Counted from the stretch's first letter, positions 28,601 to 36,619 are shown. The stretch is DNA of 64,000 nucleotides from M1-B18 sp048264125 (GCA_048264125.1 JBLXDM010000003.1:186001-250000), one strand, 5' to 3'. A program made the numbers and translations. The notes: generated by a model not told the origin, from the sequence alone.

Positions 28601-31222
28601 CAGCAGCCCCTGCTGTAGGCTTTCCTCTAGCGTATGGCTCCTCCTGTACCTTCCCTCACCAAGTCTGCTGAGACTTACTTTAAAATAGTCAAAGCAACCA
28701 ATAAAGAAGGGTGTAAATATTGTAATCACTGCAGCTCCCACCCAAAGAAGCGCCTGTCCAGGGAATAGGGTAATCCCCATAAAAGCAAGCAGGAAAAGAC
28801 TGATGGGCAGCAGGCTCCTCCTTATGTTGTCCAGCATTTTCCATTTAGTCAGGGATGTTAATGGATTTGGGATTCTCTTGCCCTCCCTATTAATAATTGT
28901 TGATGCCATATAGGGCAACAGCTGCCAATCTCCTCTAACCCATCTATGCAGTCGAAGCATATAGCTGGAAAATCTTATGGGATACCCATCTATTACCTCC
29001 ACATCGCCGGCAAGGCCTGTTCGAATAAAGCTGCCCTCCAGCAAATCATGGCTTAGTATGCTATTATCGGGAATCGTGTCCCCCAGCAGCTCCTCAAATA
29101 CCCTCAGGCTGTATATCCCCTTTCCGGTATAGATACCCTCACCGAAGAGATCCTGATAGATATCAGAGCTGGCGGTGGTATAGATATCAATACCGGATGG
29201 TCCCGAAAACACCTTTGTAAAGGCATTTCTATACTTGCTTTCAATATGTACTCCGACACGGGGCTGAATCAGACCATAGCCCTCAGTAACGATTCCTCTT
29301 TCTTCATCAATGACAGCCTCATTCAAGGGATGTGCCATCATTCCTATTAGGGTTTTTGCAGTGCCTATAGGCAGAATAGTGTCCGCATCTAGGGTTATGA
29401 CATATTTGGTTGCCTTCAGCCCTTTTATATCCCCTGAAATAATAGTATAGCTGGTATCCTCTTCTCCTAGAATAAGTCTATTGAATTCAGTAATAGCCCC
29501 TCTTTTTCTCTCCCAGCCCATCCAGCGGTTATCCTTTTCATTTAGGAGCCTTCGCCTGTGGAAATAATAAAATATCTCTTTTTCTCCACCATACCTACTA
29601 TTCAGCTCCTGTATTCCCTTAAGGGCTGCTTGTATAATCTCTTCATCCTCCACCAGCTTCTCCTCAGAAGCGTCCTTAAAATCCCCCACCAATGCAAAGC
29701 GAAGCTGTTCTTCTCTGTTGGCAAGATAATGGACCTCCAGCTGATGGATTATTTCCTCCACCCTTTCGACTCCCGACAGCAGAGTAGGGACTATGATCAT
29801 TGTAAAGGAATCCTCTGGCACTCCTCCTCTGAATTCCAGCCTTGGAATCAATGTGGGGACTCGACTGCCGGAGAAATAACGATTGGCTAATGAAAGCATG
29901 ATTTGACTGATTGGTATAAAAGCCACCAAGCCCACCAGCATAGCCAGCAAAATGCCACCAGTCTGGTTATAGGCATAGGTCATAAGGGCTGCCGTGACCA
30001 CAGCTATGGCCAAGCCTATAGGTAATAAATAATGGGATAGCCTTTTAATTGCAAGTGGGTCCTTAGCTACATCCAATCCTAGCCTTTCCAGCAGCCGACC
30101 TCTGCCCTTATCCAGCAAAAAATATCCTACATGTCGATGCTTTTCCAGCTCTCCCTCCGATGCTTTTGCCAGCTCTACAGCAGCCTTTGCAATACTGGTT
30201 TCCTTGACTCTATAGGTCTTGGCAAGCCTTTCTATCACACCTCTGTAATAGTCCCGGGATTCAAAGTCCATGGATTGATAAACCTCAGCAGGGTCCAGCC
30301 TTAAAATCCCCTCGACAATGCTTAAGCTTTCAAAGATATCATTCCAATCCAGAGTAGCTACAATATTCAGACTAGTTATTGAATTTCCGATGGATATTTT
30401 TCTAGCAGCCTGCTGATGATGCTCCTCCTCCACCAGCCCCTGTAGGTCGGTATTATATTCCTTTAGCATATCCTCCAAAAGGTTAACAATATTTCCTGTA
30501 TCTATACCCTCTTTTCTACATTCCTTTAGTACGTGCTGCAAAAATGAGGCTTCTATTCTTTGATTATTTTTAAAGCTATCCTTCAGCTTGTTTAAAAGCA
30601 CCTCCGGGTCCTCGGTAATAAATTCCTCAGCTTTTCTCCACTGCTTCTCTGACTCCAAAATTCTTTCGCACAAATTTCTGATATTTTCTACCAAGGCCAC
30701 CCTTATCATTAGGGACAAGGACCATACCTCAGCTATCGTCAATACACTATTGCTCTGGTAGGCCCTGATAAATTTAGTTAATAGCTCCTCATCAACCCTG
30801 CCGTCAATATGAAACACATATTCCAGTGCCACTATATATGCTCTTGGAAAGCCCTTAAAAATACCGGAGCTCAGAATTTTCAGCTTAAGGAATCGTTCAC
30901 GCTTTAAGTTCTGCTTAACCTCCTTCACCTGCTCCTCTATCTTATAAAAATTGTCCAGCAGCCAGTCGGAGGCCGGCACCAGCTCTCGTCTCCCCTTTGC
31001 ATACTGATTGATCTCCTTATACGCCCCGGATATCCTGCTGTAATTATAGTCAAGCCTATCCAGCAGGGCTCTGCAGGAGGCTTCATTGTCCATGTCTACT
31101 GTATGCAGCTTCGCAATTTCTCTGGCATGAGCCTCTAAGTCTGAATAATTCAGCAATGCTTCTTCAATTTTTATACTTTTGTCAATCGGATTCATTAGAG
31201 TATGATTTTTCTTTAAAAGCAT
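22697..31222 (-). CDS. ndvB: cyclic beta-1,2-glucan synthase (NdvB/ChvB family), 2841 aa
   Basis: One of the largest genes here; length equals that of Brucella/Rhizobium CGS (about 2800-2870 aa). In order: an N-terminal helical region; two membrane spans near 395-445; a GT84 glycosyltransferase domain with YVITLDADTILP (Asp pair near 611) and LHRWVRGDWQL near 759; membrane spans around 815-985; a cyclisation domain (GH189 / glucoamylase-like, about 1000-1580, with WYDTKSLEVLRPLYISSVDSGNFISYL); and a C-terminal GH94 phosphorylase-type domain with GSGDWNDGM near 2515. The family polymerises glucose from UDP-glucose, closes the ring and controls chain length. In Gram-negatives the product is periplasmic; here it would be extracellular or wall-associated. 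No frameshift seen. AAAGGTGATG lies upstream of the ATG. The next gene upstream makes a nucleotide sugar. Confidence 0.93.
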   Translation of the reverse strand: MLLKKNHTLMNPIDKSIKIEEALLNYSDLEAHAREIAKLHTVDMDNEASCRALLDRLDYNYSRISGAYKEINQYAKGRRELVPASDWLLDNFYKIEEQVKEVKQNLKRERFLKLKILSSGIFKGFPRAYIVALEYVFHIDGRVDEELLTKFIRAYQSNSVLTIAEVWSLSLMIRVALVENIRNLCERILESEKQWRKAEEFITEDPEVLLNKLKDSFKNNQRIEASFLQHVLKECRKEGIDTGNIVNLLEDMLKEYNTDLQGLVEEEHHQQAARKISIGNSITSLNIVATLDWNDIFESLSIVEGILRLDPAEVYQSMDFESRDYYRGVIERLAKTYRVKETSIAKAAVELAKASEGELEKHRHVGYFLLDKGRGRLLERLGLDVAKDPLAIKRLSHYLLPIGLAIAVVTAALMTYAYNQTGGILLAMLVGLVAFIPISQIMLSLANRYFSGSRVPTLIPRLEFRGGVPEDSFTMIIVPTLLSGVERVEEIIHQLEVHYLANREEQLRFALVGDFKDASEEKLVEDEEIIQAALKGIQELNSRYGGEKEIFYYFHRRRLLNEKDNRWMGWERKRGAITEFNRLILGEEDTSYTIISGDIKGLKATKYVITLDADTILPIGTAKTLIGMMAHPLNEAVIDEERGIVTEGYGLIQPRVGVHIESKYRNAFTKVFSGPSGIDIYTTASSDIYQDLFGEGIYTGKGIYSLRVFEELLGDTIPDNSILSHDLLEGSFIRTGLAGDVEVIDGYPIRFSSYMLRLHRWVRGDWQLLPYMASTIINREGKRIPNPLTSLTKWKMLDNIRRSLLPISLFLLAFMGITLFPGQALLWVGAAVITIFTPFFIGCFDYFKVSLSRLGEGRYRRSHTLEESLQQGLLVLAFLPYKAYMMADAIGRSLYRVYISKQRLLEWVTVADSERNLKDDFFSSYKRMRVNIIAAVALVAVGFLLQSERLLLVMAFALLWALAPRIDFRINAEAEKSSHGLSPQDKRLIRRNIRKTWSYFEDFANAENQYLPPDNYQLFPPNGVAHRTSPTNIGLLLASTIAARDMGYLTTTEMVDRIERTIGTVERLETWRGHLYNWYDTKSLEVLRPLYISSVDSGNFISYLVAAVEGLKEYMEERPLLDISLVRGIRDTLLLYESNEDMNFFEIIDPIEGSSKLTLRSYLEMLKALMELQSVERHEKLVALISAIWLEAEELLPTGDEMKLFEEELSLEDLTPHNLLSIYAALLSQTHEEQIDNSNAYIRLEQKHENLKDRIEKSSGLMKRINAIIDATEFRHLYSEKRNLFSIGYNVEEERLTNSYYDLLASEARTTSYWAIARGEVPKRHWFKLGRAVSEIKGTRALVSWTGTMFEYYMAPLLLKNYENTLMDETLKAVLEAQISYSEKRQVPWGVSESGYYAFDLVLNYQYRAFGIPDLGLKRGLIEDTVISPYSTMLALPYDPSRAVANLKRLIDEGLEGDYGFYEAIDYTPRGISSDENKKIVKSFMVHHLGMSILAVDNMLNDNIMVRRYHSNPIVKAAETLLQERIPTNTIITKEFKEVLEPLEERETYVEKVVRSFSTPQTLPPNCHLLSNGKLSLMLTEAGEGYSRLDNLQLTRWREELVGGSYGSFIFINHINTNSIWSSTYQPMIKAPDGYKSIFSMDRAEYTRNDENMVTHTEIVVAPEDNVEIRRLKLTNHGQETAVVEVTSYLEPVMVPQAADVAHPAFSNLFVRTEFLGDLDTLLASRRPREHGQAEKWLLHSLRIEGEATGGIQYETNRGNFIGRGKGLNNAFALNQPMTNTTGVAIDPIMSLRRKLRIEGGKTAVITYITGIADSRREALQLVKKYNAPPAIERSYQLANTRSQVELNYLNLKASEVLMYQDMIRHLLYLSPLKDKYRSYTSQNKRGQSGLWPFGVSGDLPITLITIKSTEDIDIVRQVLKAHEYWILKGLRVDLVILNEDEGSYLQPLKNLLRDVVAFSHGRHIQDQPGGIFIRDAHSMAEEDRLLFYSVARLIITGEGGTLKEQLTQPLLELHNSEAIKEKAVSWQQGKDEEIDVDYFNGYGGFSKDGREYIIKLKENQQTPAPWVNVVSNEDFGFIVSENGSGYTWAENSRENKLTPWNNDPVSDTGHEIIYLRDDDSGEVWSITPLPIREKESYIIRHGMGYSAIQHNSHGIGQQLTQFVPEKASVKINLLQLKNDSEATRRLSVFYYIRPVLGVSHQNTQQYIITEHAPELEAILIKNPFNTDFPGQMVFIGASSKLSSYTGNRGEFIGHMGSLEAPEALKHDLLSKETGAGFDPCAVIHTRLELKKGQEKQISLLLGQAHSVEDAKALLRSYSSPQQCLQTLDEIKAAWNRRVERLQVKTPDPSMDLMLNSWLLYQTISCRLWSRSAFYQSGGAYGYRDQLQDVMNIMHVYPEAARRQILIHCEHQFVEGDVQHWWHPGAGEKGIRTKFSDDLLWLPLVTAEYIQHTGDYQLLEEVKHFLEEEPLDHKTDERYGIPRISKETATVYDHCIRAIERGLRFGLHDIPLMGSGDWNDGMSTVGNKGKGESVWLGWFIYYILKEFSEICIRMQEPERAARYKEISSKIAEDIEKNAWDGEWYIRAFYDDGTPLGSSRNTECIIDSLAQSWSIISGAGQEERSRAAMRAVENYLIKREEGLILLFTPPFDNSDQNPGYIKGYVPGVRENGGQYTHAAVWVINAFAKLGEGKTAQELFNLINPINHTRTPLECATYKVEPYVMAADVYAVSPHVGRGGWTWYTGAAGWMYRVGIENILGLRRNGNSLYFTPSIPPQWQSYEMKYQYEDTNYEIFFSNPEGVSTGVKEVRLDGEPLVHKEVPLVKDGQHHRVEVLMGKETDK

Positions 31223-31327
31223 AGGCTTACTTCATCACCTTTCTCTACTGGAGACTCTTCTAAATAGCCCTATTGGTCCTAGGTATTGAAAATCCTAACC
31301 CCTTTGGGCCTATTTGCTTCTATGTAC

Positions 31328-31359
31328 AAAAATCAAAGACATCACTGTCTCTGATTTTT
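31328..31359. terminator. terminator overlapping the stop codon of the nucleotidyltransferase gene
   Basis: AAAAATCA..AGACA pairs with TGTCT..TGATTTTT around a 4-base loop. The stop codon at 31342-31344 lies inside the hairpin, and T runs occur on both strands. Confidence 0.85.
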
Positions 31360-33807
31360 CAATAGCTCCTGTACCCTTTCACTAAATTGACTTGAAAGCT
31401 CCTCTGCATATTCCTGCGAAAAGCCCTCAGTGTAGATATTAAAAACTGCCCTTTCGCTGTCGGGAAGAATCAATGCCCAGCCCTTATCCTGCATAATCTT
31501 TACACCCTCATAAAGCTCAATCGCCTCATTGTCCTGCGACATTATCATTTCCCTCATTACCCTGCCCTTGTCCTCCCAATTGCAGGGAATTTCCCTTTTA
31601 ACAAAATAGAAGCTTGGTATTTCATCTACTAAGCTGCTTAGGGCTATGCCATTTTCCATTATATACTCTATGATATATCCCAATGCCCATATGGCGTTGT
31701 ATGTAAGGTGGTACTGCAGCATATCCTCATTTTGGTCACTGGCTGAGGAGAGCATGGCATTCATTATGCTGGAGGGGTTTGACTTAGTTCTTATTACCCT
31801 GGCGGAATATGCCTCTGCTATCCTGTCTATAATGCCGGGGGCAATATAGGGCAATACCATTCTCCTTATGCCCTTCTTGAATATCAACAGGGCCGTAAAG
31901 GCCTCATACCTTTCCTTTCCAACCACCCTGCCCTTATTATCTAGGAGTATCAGCTCCTCACCATTCTCGCTGATATAAATTCCGGCATCACCACTTTCCT
32001 CCTTGACAAGTCGGGAGAATTTTTGAAGATGCTCCTCTATACCTTCCCTGCGGCTGGAGGGGTAAAGGCTGATGGGCTGACAACCCAGCTCCTCTAAAAA
32101 CTCTGTAGCCAGCTGCATGATCTCTTCCGAATGGGAGCTAATATATAACTTTAAGTTGCTCCGTTTTATCAGCTGCCGGCTTCTTAAGCCCTTGACTCCT
32201 GAATTGATATACAAGGACGAGAAATTTGATATTTTTATAACCTTCTTTATCCCCTCACCATTGCTCCTTTTGAAGTCATCCCTGCAAAAAAGGTTTTCGA
32301 TTTCCCTTTCCTTCCCCCTCAGAATATTGCTGCCTCTTTCATCCGTCAGCTCTATGTAGACCTTGTTTCGATTGCCCTTATCAGTTCTGACATGAATACC
32401 CCCGCTGGCCTGGTGATATCTCACCGCAAATCGATTTACCGGCATTAGTGAATTATCTATTTCAATCACCTGTGCTCCTGTTGCCTGAACCCCTGCAATT
32501 ATAGAGTTTTTCACTGTAATTGAAGCATGGCAGGCATCGCTGCTGACAATTAGCATTGGATTTTCCTTTATGGTTGATGCAAAGGCTGAGCCCAGTCTGG
32601 AGGCATATTCAGGGGTAATATCTAAATTCACCTCGCCGGAAATGTCCCTGTGTCCAAAAATAGTTTTGGAGGCCTTTGTTCCCCATATGAGATTTTGGCT
32701 TACTATGGTGTTTTCATAGATTTTTTTCTGAGGCCATATCTTGATGTCGGGCTTGATTACAGCGTGGTCACCAACTGTGGTCCCCTCTCCGATTACTGCA
32801 TTTTCATATATTTCTACCTTGCTTTTAATATCCACGTTATTGCATAACACCGCTCCCCTTAGGCTGCTCCTTCTGCCTATGGTGACGTTGTTCCAAATGA
32901 TAGACCTCTTAATCGTTGAGGCCTCCCCAATCCTACAGCCTTCTCCAATAATGCTATAGCCCTCAATTGATGCTCCTGACTTAATTAATACCCTGCTACC
33001 AATATAGACTGGTGGGATTATGGTTACATTATCCTCCAGCGCTAAGCCCTCCTGCACCCATACGCCTTTTCTTATTTCCCTGGCATCAAAGCTGAAGCCA
33101 ACCTTGCCCTCTAGCATATCAAACTGTGTTTGCTTGTAGGAGCTTAAATCCCCTATGTCACACCAATACTCCCCAGTGATATAGCCATACATGGGAATGC
33201 CATCCTCCAGCAGCTTTGGAAATAGATCCTTACTAAAATCAAAGGTATCTCCCTTTTTATAATAGTCAAATACAGAGGGCTCCAAAATATAGATGCCAGT
33301 GTTTATTGTATTGCTGAAGACCTCTCCCCAGCTGGGCTTCTCAAGAAATCTAATGATCTCTCCGCTATCTCGCGTTATTACCACACCATATTCAGTTGGA
33401 TAGGCCTCATTTTTCAGAACGAGTGTAGCTCTTGAGGCCTTGCTTATATGAAAGCTCAAGGCCTCCTCCAGATTTATATCCGTAAGGGCATCGCCGCTAA
33501 TAACCACAAGAGTATCATCCATAAAAAAATCCTCTGCATTTTTTACGCTTCCTCCTGTACCCAGGGGCTCCTCCTCTATATAGTACTTTAGGGTAACATC
33601 CCATTTTTCTCCTTCGCCAAAATAGTCTATAATAACATTAGGTAGATGAGCCAATGTTACTGCTATATCCTTTATTCCGTATTTTTTTAGCAATTGAATT
33701 GTATATTCCATAACGGGCTTATTTAAGATTGGTACCATTGGTTTAGGAATATCACAAGTAAGAGGTGTGAGCCTTGTGCCCTTACCTCCTGCCATGATTA
33801 GCGCTTT
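31342..33807 (-). CDS. sugar-1-phosphate nucleotidyltransferase fused to a degenerate phosphomutase domain
   Basis: About 820 aa in three parts. Residues 1-235: nucleotidyltransferase with ALIMAGGKGTRLTPLT, KPMVPILNKP and VVISGDALTD. Residues 250-370: left-handed beta-helix hexapeptide repeats (GVWVQEG..., IGEGCRIGEASTI, NNVTIGRRSSLRGAVL). Residues 375-815: an alpha-D-phosphohexomutase-like domain retaining ASGGIHVR, but the catalytic-serine loop reads SSDACHAS instead of TASHNP, and the metal loop lacks DGDGDR (it reads DAGIYISENGEEL). So the mutase part is probably inactive or regulatory. Families of this build are annotated as mannose-1-phosphate guanylyltransferases, though UDP-glucose supply for the glucan synthase is possible. 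The start is unclear: AAAGGAG is followed by a TTG that overlaps it and by two ATT codons; homologues begin MKALIMAGG, pointing to the ATT 9 bases downstream. Confidence 0.85.
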   Translation of the reverse strand, partial: KALIMAGGKGTRLTPLTCDIPKPMVPILNKPVMEYTIQLLKKYGIKDIAVTLAHLPNVIIDYFGEGEKWDVTLKYYIEEEPLGTGGSVKNAEDFFMDDTLVVISGDALTDINLEEALSFHISKASRATLVLKNEAYPTEYGVVITRDSGEIIRFLEKPSWGEVFSNTINTGIYILEPSVFDYYKKGDTFDFSKDLFPKLLEDGIPMYGYITGEYWCDIGDLSSYKQTQFDMLEGKVGFSFDAREIRKGVWVQEGLALEDNVTIIPPVYIGSRVLIKSGASIEGYSIIGEGCRIGEASTIKRSIIWNNVTIGRRSSLRGAVLCNNVDIKSKVEIYENAVIGEGTTVGDHAVIKPDIKIWPQKKIYENTIVSQNLIWGTKASKTIFGHRDISGEVNLDITPEYASRLGSAFASTIKENPMLIVSSDACHASITVKNSIIAGVQATGAQVIEIDNSLMPVNRFAVRYHQASGGIHVRTDKGNRNKVYIELTDERGSNILRGKEREIENLFCRDDFKRSNGEGIKKVIKISNFSSLYINSGVKGLRSRQLIKRSNLKLYISSHSEEIMQLATEFLEELGCQPISLYPSSRREGIEEHLQKFSRLVKEESGDAGIYISENGEELILLDNKGRVVGKERYEAFTALLIFKKGIRRMVLPYIAPGIIDRIAEAYSARVIRTKSNPSSIMNAMLSSASDQNEDMLQYHLTYNAIWALGYIIEYIMENGIALSSLVDEIPSFYFVKREIPCNWEDKGRVMREMIMSQDNEAIELYEGVKIMQDKGWALILPDSERAVFNIYTEGFSQEYAEELSSQFSERVQELLKNQRQ

Positions 33808-34060
33808 AATAATAACCAACTCCTTTGTTTAAATATCAATATGTAAAGGTGATGTAACCCCTTGAAAAGTTTACCCCTTTATTTTGTAAGATTTTCTTAG
33901 GTAATATACATAAGTTTTAACAAAGATTTCTATTGCATAACGCTGTAGCTGCTTAAAGCACATTATGCTCAGGGGTTTTTATATAAAAAAATGCTGTTTT
34001 TCAAAAAACAAAAAACTAAATACCCGGTGAATGTATCTAATAGTAAAGGGGGGGCTGAGG

Positions 34061-34576
34061 ATGGAAGAAATACACGTAAAAAGGGCCCAAAGGGGTGATA
34101 AGGAAAGCTTTGCTGCAATAATTATGCCCCTGAGGACTGAGGCCTACAGAATTGCTCTATGCTTTCTCCACAACGAAAATGATAGTATGGAGGCAGTATG
34201 CTCTGCAGTCGAAAAGGCCTTTAAAAGCATCAGGCAGCTGAAAAAGGCCTCGAAATTTAAATCCTGGTTTATACAAATAGTCGTGAATGAATGCAGGCTG
34301 CAAATTAGGGATAGGAACAGGCAGCAGTCTCTGACGAATAGACTGGCAGTGGAATTACCTGACTCCAGAGACATAGCTGCGGATAAGATGGATTTGGAAA
34401 AGCTATTGATGTCGCTGGAGCCTATGGATAGATTGGTTATTCATTTAAAATACTATTCAGACTATACGCTAAGGGAAATAGCAGAGCTTTTGCAGCTGTC
34501 GGAGGGTACCGTGAAGACAAGGCTTTATTCAAGGCTGAAATGGATGAAGCTTCAATTGGATGTAAGGGAGGAATAG
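34061..34576 (+). CDS. ECF-type RNA polymerase sigma factor
   Basis: A 171-aa sigma factor with region 2 (PLRTEAYRIALCFLHNENDSMEAVCSAVEKAFKSIRQLKKASKFKSWFIQIVVNECRLQIRDRNR) and region 4 (LEPMDRLVIHLKYYSDYTLREIAELLQLSEGTVKTRLYSRLKWMK) and no region 3. The start at 34061 follows a G-rich site. It ends 2 bases before the membrane protein gene, its probable anti-sigma factor. I could not find a matching ECF -35/-10 pair upstream with confidence. Confidence 0.92.
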   Translation: MEEIHVKRAQRGDKESFAAIIMPLRTEAYRIALCFLHNENDSMEAVCSAVEKAFKSIRQLKKASKFKSWFIQIVVNECRLQIRDRNRQQSLTNRLAVELPDSRDIAADKMDLEKLLMSLEPMDRLVIHLKYYSDYTLREIAELLQLSEGTVKTRLYSRLKWMKLQLDVREE

Positions 34577-34578
34577 AT

Positions 34579-36054
34579 ATGAGCCAAAATAACAAGGAGC
34601 GAGAGCTTCTGGATCAGCAGGATATGACATTGCTGGAGGAGGAGCTTCACAAGCATTTTGTCAACAATTTAGCCCCTGTGCCGGAGGAGCTGGAGGATAG
34701 AATTAGCGCAACCATCCTCTCCTCCAATGGCCCCGCTACCAATAAAAGAAGATATGCTAAGTATCTTGCAGCTATCGCTATGCTATTAGGTATCTTTGTA
34801 GCCTCTGTTAAGCTGATTCCAGCCTTTGCAGTATATGCCTCCAACATACCTGTCATAAAGCTGGCGGTCAACTGGCTGCAGGGTGACAGCGGAACAGAGA
34901 ATGCAAAAAATCATGGCTACAAAGAAATAGAGGGCATAACCCTAGAGGAAAACGGCATTACTGTGGAGCTTAGCAGCATTATGTTTGATGAGGACAGATT
35001 AGCGGTTACTGCCTCAGCCTATGGCGATAGGATACAGGCTATACTGGATGAGGTTGAGGCTGTAAACAGTGAAATAAAGGAAGCACAGCTAAACGCTCCG
35101 GTAGCTGAAGGCAAGGAGCCACTAGGCCTGCTTAGTGTGAATGTTACCTTTAAGAGCTTTGAAAACCCGGGAGGCATTGGATCCACTACCTATGACTCAG
35201 ATCGCCATAAAAGCTTTGTCGATGTGAGGGCTGAAAAGATATTTGAAAAGGGGGAGGCTATGGCCTTTTTGTCAAAGGAACCAAAATATCTTACCCTTGA
35301 GGTAGAGGTAATATGGCATAAATATCGTGATGTTAATGAAGTAATACATGTCTTTAAGGATATTAAGCTGCCCTTTGACAAGGCTGATTTTATGATGTCT
35401 AAAGGCTATGATATCAATATGAGTATTCCATTGCAGCATGGTCAGCTGCTGCTGGAGGAGCTGACCATAAGCCCCACCAGAATGAGGCTGGACATTTCCT
35501 ATGATATGGAGGAGGGCTACAGCTTTGTTGGAATTGAAAAGCCATATCTTATGGATTCCAAGGGGAATAAATATATGCAGGAGGGGCTGGTAAGCACCTC
35601 AAGGCAATCAGACCCCTACAGCAAGGTTAGCTATTACTTCGTTCCCTCTAAATACTTTGATGAGGTTGATGAAATGTATTTCGGCTTTGAGGAGTATTAC
35701 ATCGGTGAGGCCTCGGAATACGACTTTACTGTATCCTTAGAGGAAAATTATCCGAAATCCTTTACCTATATGGGAGAAGAAATCATCATAGAAAAGGTTA
35801 GCTATGGCCCAACGACAGAAGGGCGTAATTCATTATGGATAGACCTATTACTGCCTCCTGCCCTTAAAAACTTCGGCAGCTTAAAAATAGAAGCGGAAGA
35901 ACTAGGAAGCAGCTTTGGTTATACCGATATGGGGAATGCAGCTCCAACACCGGTATACTTCGGAATCGAGGTTGAGCCTCGCCAAGAATACAGGTGCAAG
36001 CTCCAGTTTGCAGGCTATAGATATCCCTTTAACAAAACCATACCTTTGAATTGA
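34579..36054 (+). CDS. DUF4179-type membrane protein, probable anti-sigma factor
   Basis: A 491-aa protein. The N-terminal 55 residues are cytosolic and would bind the sigma factor; one membrane span follows (KYLAAIAMLLGIFVASVKLIPAFAVYA); then the extracellular DUF4179-type domain (about residues 85-250) and a DUF5643-like beta domain to the end. There is no zinc-finger HxxxCxxC motif, unlike ZAS anti-sigma factors. GGGAGG lies 8 bases before the ATG. Pairs like this are common in Clostridia and Paenibacillus and respond to envelope damage. Confidence 0.85.
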   Translation: MSQNNKERELLDQQDMTLLEEELHKHFVNNLAPVPEELEDRISATILSSNGPATNKRRYAKYLAAIAMLLGIFVASVKLIPAFAVYASNIPVIKLAVNWLQGDSGTENAKNHGYKEIEGITLEENGITVELSSIMFDEDRLAVTASAYGDRIQAILDEVEAVNSEIKEAQLNAPVAEGKEPLGLLSVNVTFKSFENPGGIGSTTYDSDRHKSFVDVRAEKIFEKGEAMAFLSKEPKYLTLEVEVIWHKYRDVNEVIHVFKDIKLPFDKADFMMSKGYDINMSIPLQHGQLLLEELTISPTRMRLDISYDMEEGYSFVGIEKPYLMDSKGNKYMQEGLVSTSRQSDPYSKVSYYFVPSKYFDEVDEMYFGFEEYYIGEASEYDFTVSLEENYPKSFTYMGEEIIIEKVSYGPTTEGRNSLWIDLLLPPALKNFGSLKIEAEELGSSFGYTDMGNAAPTPVYFGIEVEPRQEYRCKLQFAGYRYPFNKTIPLN

Positions 36055-36081
36055 ACAAAGTGGCTTCGCCACGTTTGTTTT
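36054..36081 (+). terminator. hairpin after the anti-sigma gene
   Basis: AACAAAGTGGC and GCCACGTTTGTT with a TTC loop, followed by TTT, starting at the stop codon. Confidence 0.65.
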
Positions 36082-36110
36082 CCAGGGAACCCATGCGGTG
36101 CAAGCACCCT

Positions 36111-36253
36111 GCCGCCTCACCATCTCGGCGGCGCTCGTATCGCAGTGCCACTTATTCGTGGCACTACTCGCCCTAGGACGCTTCGCCTTCGGTCGCCTCA
36201 CTGTCTCGGCGCCGCTCGTGGCATAGTGCCACTTATTCGTGACACTACTCGCC
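36111..36253. repeat. GC-rich 62-bp imperfect tandem repeat
   Basis: Two 62-base copies at 36111-36172 and 36192-36253, about 84% identical, start 81 bases apart. Both contain TGCCACTTATTCGTG(G/A)CA, a 6-bp hairpin, and end in CACTACTCGCC. The region is far richer in G+C than its surroundings and has no clean reading frame. A further hairpin (AAGGGG/CCCCTT) follows at about 36270-36290. Confidence 0.75.
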
Positions 36254-36344
36254 TTTCCTTATTGTAATAAGGGGTGACGCCCCCCTTAACAACCCCCCAT
36301 TTCATAGGAATTAAAAACGAACTTTCCTATAAAATAAAATAATT

Positions 36345-36390
36345 AAAGGGTGACGGAGATTTTTTATGGCTCCGTCACCCTTTTACTTTT
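36345..36390 (+). terminator. strong intrinsic terminator
   Basis: AAAGGGTGACGGAG and CTCCGTCACCCTTT form a 14-bp perfect stem with an 11-base loop, then ACTTTTTTT. It closes the sigma/anti-sigma unit after the GC-rich repeats. Confidence 0.85.
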
Positions 36391-36399
36391 TTTATAAAT

Positions 36400-36587
36400 G
36401 AGGAAATATCTTAACCTAAAATGAGTGGTATGTTTATACAAAGTCAAAAGTTTCCTGCTTAGTGCCCCACGGGCTAATTTGTATAATTATTTTTAAATGT
36501 TATTAGCCCTAGGCAATGCGCGATAAACTTTTAACTTTGTATAAACTAGAATATATATACGTTCTCATGGCATTATGCAATTTCCTC
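36400..36587. repeat. MITE-like foldback repeat, copy B
   Basis: A 188-bp element. The right end (TTATGCAATTTCCTC) matches the terminal repeat of copy A; the left end keeps only GAGGAAAT. Inside, TATACAAAGTCAAAAGTTT at the left is complementary to AAACTTTTAACTTTGTATA at the right with one mismatch, and GGGCTAAT/TATTAGCCC lie nearer the centre, so the whole element folds back. The bases TTTATAAAT flank the same end in both copies. No coding capacity. It lies downstream of xpt. Confidence 0.75.
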
Positions 36588-36619
36588 AAAAATTATAATT
36601 TCACAATTTGTAGTTGCAT

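Noticed and set aside
25178..30000. Several plus-strand ORFs inside the cyclic glucan synthase gene
   Set aside because: None has a ribosome binding site or recognisable domain; the synthase frame is intact throughout.
35902..36201. 99-aa minus-strand ORF across the GC-rich repeat
   Set aside because: It spans the end of the anti-sigma gene in antisense and the repeat; no binding site, no recognisable protein.
36111..36253. GC-rich repeats considered as a CRISPR array
   Set aside because: Only two units with large divergence, 62-base length, no short regular spacers and no cas genes.
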